DNA from: Armatimonadota bacterium
GTDB taxonomy: Bacteria > Cloacimonadota > Cloacimonadia > Cloacimonadales > TCS61
NCBI GenBank assembly: GCA_030612605.1
Contig: JAUWNO010000068.1
Span: 1-8,850, forward strand
Length of the DNA: 8,850 nt
Reading direction: 5' to 3'
A program made the position numbers and the translations under genes. Below the pieces are notes generated by a model. That model saw nothing but the letters and a program-made list of their open reading frames with translations. It had not been told where the DNA came from and did no database searches. Of the stretch, positions 6,448 to 8,850 are shown in pieces. Positions within the stretch are counted from its first letter, which is position 1. Each line of letters begins with the position of its first letter.

Positions 6448-6610
6448 ATGTTTATCTTACTTTTTATTTCATTCATTTCATCAATAATTTTAGGACAAAA
6501 CTTCACTCAGGTTTTTTACAGGTGATGTCGTGAATGATGGAGGTTGGAATTATGCTTGCTGCTGGGCAGATTTCAACGGTTTAGGAAAGTTTCTTTCCTT
6601 TACATTTTGA
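6448..6610 (+). pseudogene. Remnant of a secreted FG-GAP/VCBS-repeat protein gene
   Basis: The ATG at 6448 opens a hydrophobic leader, MFILLFISFISSIILGQ, followed by NFTQVF, then a stop at 6523. Shifting the frame by one base within the six-T run at 6512-6517 restores TGDVVNDGGWNYACCWADFNG. In secreted FG-GAP/VCBS (ASPIC-type) repeat proteins this pattern directly follows the signal peptide and normally continues as DGDLDLFV. Here it breaks off after DFNG into nine unrelated codons and a stop at 6608-6610. The gene has therefore lost one frame and nearly all of its length. A homopolymer sequencing error could explain the frameshift but not the truncation. The leader also lacks the expected basic residues after Met, so further 5' damage is possible. 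Family assignment is by pattern recognition. Confidence 0.7.
6583..6599. repeat. Small hairpin at the pseudogene breakpoint
   Basis: AGGAAAG and CTTTCCT pair over 7 bp around a 3-nt loop and are followed by an imperfect T-rich stretch (TACATTTT). It begins at the point where homology to the FG-GAP pattern is lost. It could be a weak terminator or just a by-product of the deletion. Confidence 0.3.
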
Positions 6611-6618
6611 AAAATCAT

Positions 6619-6648
6619 TTGACACAAATATGCCGGTTAAATTATTTT
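6619..6648 (+). promoter_or_regulatory. Putative promoter of the second FN3 protein gene
   Basis: A perfect -35 hexamer TTGACA (6619-6624) is followed after 18 nt by a -10-like TATTTT (6643-6648, 4 of 6 matches). This would give a leader of about 80 nt before the start at 6734. The -35 match is good and the -10 is mediocre; promoter sequences of this lineage are poorly known. Confidence 0.35.
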
Positions 6649-6721
6649 TAAAATTGAAATTGAGATAAAACTTTATATGGCATGAACAGGCATTTGCAAC
6701 TTTGATATGAATTGATTTTTA

Positions 6722-6727
6722 GAGGAG
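6722..6727 (+). promoter_or_regulatory. Ribosome-binding site that decides the start at 6734
   Basis: GAGGAG touches a first ATG at 6728 with no spacer, but sits 6 nt before a second ATG at 6734. The second is therefore the likelier start and gives the better signal peptide, beginning MKRTLLFF. Confidence 0.75.
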
Positions 6728-6733
6728 ATGACA

Positions 6734-8563
6734 ATGAAAAGGACTTTATTGTTTTTTGCATTATTTTTTATTATATCAAATTTGTTCGCTCAAATCACTG
6801 ATAATCATAGACACCCGTTCGATCAATCGGAAGATTTTTATATCACGCCACCTGGATACGCAACCTGGGATGACCCATCAGGAACTGATGAAAATCGCGA
6901 TCTGCTGGGTTACAATATTTATTTGGATGGTGTTTTCATAGGTTATTTTACGGAGTTCTATATTCAAATGCTTTATTATTTTTTTGTACCTGAGCAATCC
7001 TATATTATTGGTATCCAAGCAGTTTATACTGGTGGTGCTGGTCCCTTGATAGAGTTTATCTATATGTACAATCCTGACCTCAACTCAGTTCAGGATTTCA
7101 GTGTTACAAATTCAGGTTATGTCAGTTGGGATCCACCCATTCCAAGCGATAACAGCCGTGAACTTTTGGGCTACAACATCTATTTGGGTGTTGATTTTGT
7201 TTCGTTTACTACAGATTTGTTTTATCAGTATGACGAAAATAGTTTGATTCCTGAACAAACATATGTAAGTGGAGTTACTGCAGTTTACGATGAAGGTGAA
7301 TCATCAACGGAATTTGGCTTCTTCAATTATTCCCTAAATAATCCAATAATTATTGTAGATCCAGAAGAGATTTACGTAACTCTCAATCCTGATGAATCAA
7401 TTGATGTGGATTTGACAGTTTCCAATCCTGGATCAGATGTGCTATTTTTTAATATTGAAGTGTTAGATGCTCCTTGGATTCTCATAAATCCAAATGTATA
7501 TTATTCTGTTGAAGCCGGAGAATTTATTGTTGTATCGATTCCTATCAGTGCAGCCGGATTGGAAGATATAACCCTGACAGCAGAATTGATTTTTGAAAAT
7601 AATGCCGGACAGGATGTGATAGTGCCTGTAACAATGGTAGTTACAGGAAATGCTTATCCTGCCACTGATGTATTGGCTGTGGTGAATGTAGAAAATACTG
7701 AAGTTTCGCTAACCTGGAATTCACCTTTGCCTGATGAAAGAGATTTGGAATCTTATAATGTTTATCGTTTCCTGGAAATAAATAGTGCCATTCCCTTCTT
7801 ATGGGAATTGATCTCAGAAGGTTCTGCTGATACATCTTTCGTCGATACAGACTGGGTTTTACTGGAACCGGATTTTTATCAATATGCAGTTAAAGCGGTT
7901 TATGCAAACGGTATCGTTGCAGAAGCTGCTTTTTCCAATGTTGTTGAAAAACTGCTGGTTTTCAATCCTCCTCAAAACCTGTATGTTGTTCACACTTATT
8001 CTTTTTTCAATAATATCTATCATTTATATTGGGAAGTTCCCGAACCCTGTAATGCAACTCTTATCAATTATAATATTTATGTAAATTATGAAGTATATGT
8101 CACTGTTTCTGACAATATATTGGATTATTTAATTATTAATGCACCAACTATGCCCCTAACTGCAGAGAGTATATTCTATATTACAGCTCTTTATGAAAAT
8201 CCAAACGGCGAATCTGAACCTTCAAATATTGTGATCTGTATTGCTATGTGTTCATCCGAACAGAATATTGTATCATCGGACAATCTATTAATCGGCAACT
8301 ATCCTAATCCCTTCCACCCGGAAACGACGATTTCTTTTTCTTTAACCACAGAGTTCACGGAGAACACGGAGTTAATCATTTATAATCTGAAAGGTCAGAA
8401 GATAAGAGAATTGAAAATTGAAAATTTAAAATTGAAAATTAACAAAGTTATCTGGGATGGAACGGATGACAACAATCATCCAGTTTCTTCCGGAATTTAT
8501 TTCTATCAGTTGAAAGTCGGAAATCAATATTCTGAAACTAAACGGATGCTGCTTCTGAAATGA
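6734..8563 (+). CDS. Secreted FN3-repeat protein with type IX sorting domain
   Basis: This is a complete 609-aa extracellular protein. Residues 1-19 form a signal peptide (MKRTLLFFALFFIISNLFA, cleavage before QITDN). Two similar FN3-like modules follow at about 36-110 (GYATWDDPSG, DLLGYNIYLDG) and 119-200 (GYVSWDPP, ELLGYNIYLG, VTAVYDEGES). A different Ig-like beta-sandwich of the abnormal-spindle/BACON kind covers about 205-304 (VDPEEIYVTLNPDESIDVDLTVSNPG, in part). FN3 modules three and four cover 308-405 and 410-503. The type A-like sorting domain covers 518-609 (IGNYPNPFHPETTISFSL, SSGIYFYQ, ending KRMLLLK). No enzyme domain is visible; a surface or adhesive role is inference. The start at 6734 is preferred over 6728 because of ribosome-binding-site spacing. 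The gene is more AT-rich and Phe/Tyr/Ile-rich than the first FN3 gene. Part of the sorting domain is encoded by micro-tandem repeats (8347-8373, 8411-8440). Architecture resembles the protein at 2-2401, without its large inserted domains. Confidence 0.93.
   Translation: MKRTLLFFALFFIISNLFAQITDNHRHPFDQSEDFYITPPGYATWDDPSGTDENRDLLGYNIYLDGVFIGYFTEFYIQMLYYFFVPEQSYIIGIQAVYTGGAGPLIEFIYMYNPDLNSVQDFSVTNSGYVSWDPPIPSDNSRELLGYNIYLGVDFVSFTTDLFYQYDENSLIPEQTYVSGVTAVYDEGESSTEFGFFNYSLNNPIIIVDPEEIYVTLNPDESIDVDLTVSNPGSDVLFFNIEVLDAPWILINPNVYYSVEAGEFIVVSIPISAAGLEDITLTAELIFENNAGQDVIVPVTMVVTGNAYPATDVLAVVNVENTEVSLTWNSPLPDERDLESYNVYRFLEINSAIPFLWELISEGSADTSFVDTDWVLLEPDFYQYAVKAVYANGIVAEAAFSNVVEKLLVFNPPQNLYVVHTYSFFNNIYHLYWEVPEPCNATLINYNIYVNYEVYVTVSDNILDYLIINAPTMPLTAESIFYITALYENPNGESEPSNIVICIAMCSSEQNIVSSDNLLIGNYPNPFHPETTISFSLTTEFTENTELIIYNLKGQKIRELKIENLKLKINKVIWDGTDDNNHPVSSGIYFYQLKVGNQYSETKRMLLLK
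8347..8373 (+). repeat. Three 9-nt tandem units within the sorting-domain coding sequence
   Basis: CACAGAGTT, CACGGAGAA and CACGGAGTT lie end to end and encode TEFTENTEL, a three-residue TE(F/N/L) periodicity. The motif resembles the 'ccacagagttcacagagaacacagag' repeat that recurs between genes of many environmental bacteria. Here it is in frame at a surface-loop position of the sorting domain. Confidence 0.7.
8411..8440 (+). repeat. Four 7-nt tandem units within the sorting-domain coding sequence
   Basis: TTGAAAA is repeated four times (the third unit is TTTAAAA) and closed by TT. Because 7 is not a multiple of 3, the frame rotates from unit to unit and the peptide becomes LKIENLKLKIN, an alternating hydrophobic/polar strand. 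The stretch remains open in this frame and joins KVIWDGTDDN, the conserved part of the domain. Confidence 0.75.
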
Positions 8564-8564
8564 T

Positions 8565-8588
8565 TTCAGGACATAGCATAATCCTGAA
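8565..8588 (+). terminator. Weak hairpin directly after the second FN3 gene
   Basis: TTCAGGA and TCCTGAA form a 7-bp stem with a 10-nt loop, beginning one base after the stop codon (8561-8563). No T tract follows, so efficient intrinsic termination is doubtful. Confidence 0.3.
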
Positions 8589-8659
8589 TATGCTTGTTGA
8601 TAGAACTTATGAAATTTAAAAACTTCATAAATCAAACTAAAAGGAAGAAGTTCTCTATC

Positions 8660-8682
8660 GTTCCCAATTGCAACTTGTGAAC
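8660..8682. repeat. GTTCCCAA...TTGTGAAC quasi-palindrome
   Basis: GTTCCCAA (8660-8667) and TTGTGAAC (8675-8682) pair with one mismatch around TTGCAAC. It resembles the 'gttcccaagttgcaacttgggaac' intergenic palindrome common in bacteria of this kind, with a few substitutions. It lies in the 8564-8850 stretch, where I find no gene. Confidence 0.45.
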
Positions 8683-8731
8683 GAAATTGTATGCGAAGTT
8701 TAAATTTACAAAAGGAGTCAACTATAAATAA

Positions 8732-8765
8732 GTTTTTCTTCTGATTTTCAAATCAGAAGAAAAAC
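8732..8765. repeat. Perfect 16-bp inverted repeat, possible bidirectional terminator
   Basis: GTTTTTCTTCTGATTT (8732-8747) and its exact complement (8750-8765) are separated by only TC. The transcript would form a long AT-rich hairpin on either strand. There is no T tract beyond the 3' arm on the + strand, although each arm contains five T or A at its end. A smaller inverted repeat, GGAATT/AATTCC, follows at 8784-8801. The remaining bases to 8850 show no gene start. Confidence 0.55.
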
Positions 8766-8850
8766 AATAGATCTTTATAATCCGGAATTTTTCAGAATTC
8801 CATCATATGTGAATCAAGCACAAATAATCACGTTATGTGTATGTAAAAGA

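Noticed and set aside
8426..8635. Minus-strand open frame of 69 codons reaching into the intergenic region
   Set aside because: Most of it is the antisense of conserved sorting-domain coding sequence. The peptide resembles nothing known and no ribosome-binding site is evident.
8711..8760. AAAGGAG ribosome-binding-like site, possibly starting a small gene
   Set aside because: No ATG, GTG or TTG at suitable spacing opens a frame; the sequence goes directly into the 8732-8765 hairpin.

Overview
The window most likely comes from an uncultured anaerobic bacterium of the Cloacimonadota (WWE1) type or a close relative in the Fibrobacterota-Chlorobi-Bacteroidota neighbourhood. The evidence is two large secreted proteins built from fibronectin type III (FN3) modules and ending in the 'NYPNPFNPET ... 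SSGVYFYK' C-terminal domain used for type IX secretion. AT-rich DNA, short palindromic intergenic repeats and an anaerobe-style polyferredoxin fit this. The assignment is inference; there is no rRNA or other phylogenetic marker here.

Layout, all genes on the + strand. (1) 2-2401: the 3' part of a multidomain secreted protein whose start lies outside the window, followed by a strong intrinsic terminator (2422-2463). (2) 2555-4985: an intergenic palindromic element, then a tight three-gene DNA-damage-tolerance operon: umuD-like autoprotease, umuC-like Y-family polymerase and a SRAP (YedK/HMCES) abasic-site crosslinking protein. The genes are separated by 0 and 2 nt. (3) 4986-5299: a gene-free stretch of inverted repeats, ending in a near-perfect palindrome next to the following gene. 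(4) 5300-6430: a cysteine-rich protein with two 4Fe-4S ferredoxin motifs, a very dense cysteine cluster and a possible N-terminal winged helix; its function is not known. (5) 6448-6610: the decayed 5' end of a gene for a secreted FG-GAP/VCBS-type repeat protein, with a 1-nt frameshift and a truncation. (6) 6734-8563: a complete secreted FN3 protein with signal peptide and type IX sorting domain; its sorting-domain DNA contains two micro-tandem repeats. (7) 8564-8850: no gene, several hairpins including a perfect 16-bp inverted repeat.

How the genes work together: UmuD and UmuC would form a mutagenic translesion polymerase, and the SRAP protein would shield abasic sites in single-stranded DNA, so the operon handles replication past damage. 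The two FN3 proteins and the FG-GAP remnant belong to the cell-surface/secreted repertoire and look unrelated to the repair operon. The Fe-S protein stands alone with its own putative control site. The clearest unusual points are the Cys-rich Fe-S protein, the pseudogene, the coding micro-repeats and the umuDC-SRAP coupling. I did not find convincing evidence of a wholly new multi-gene system.
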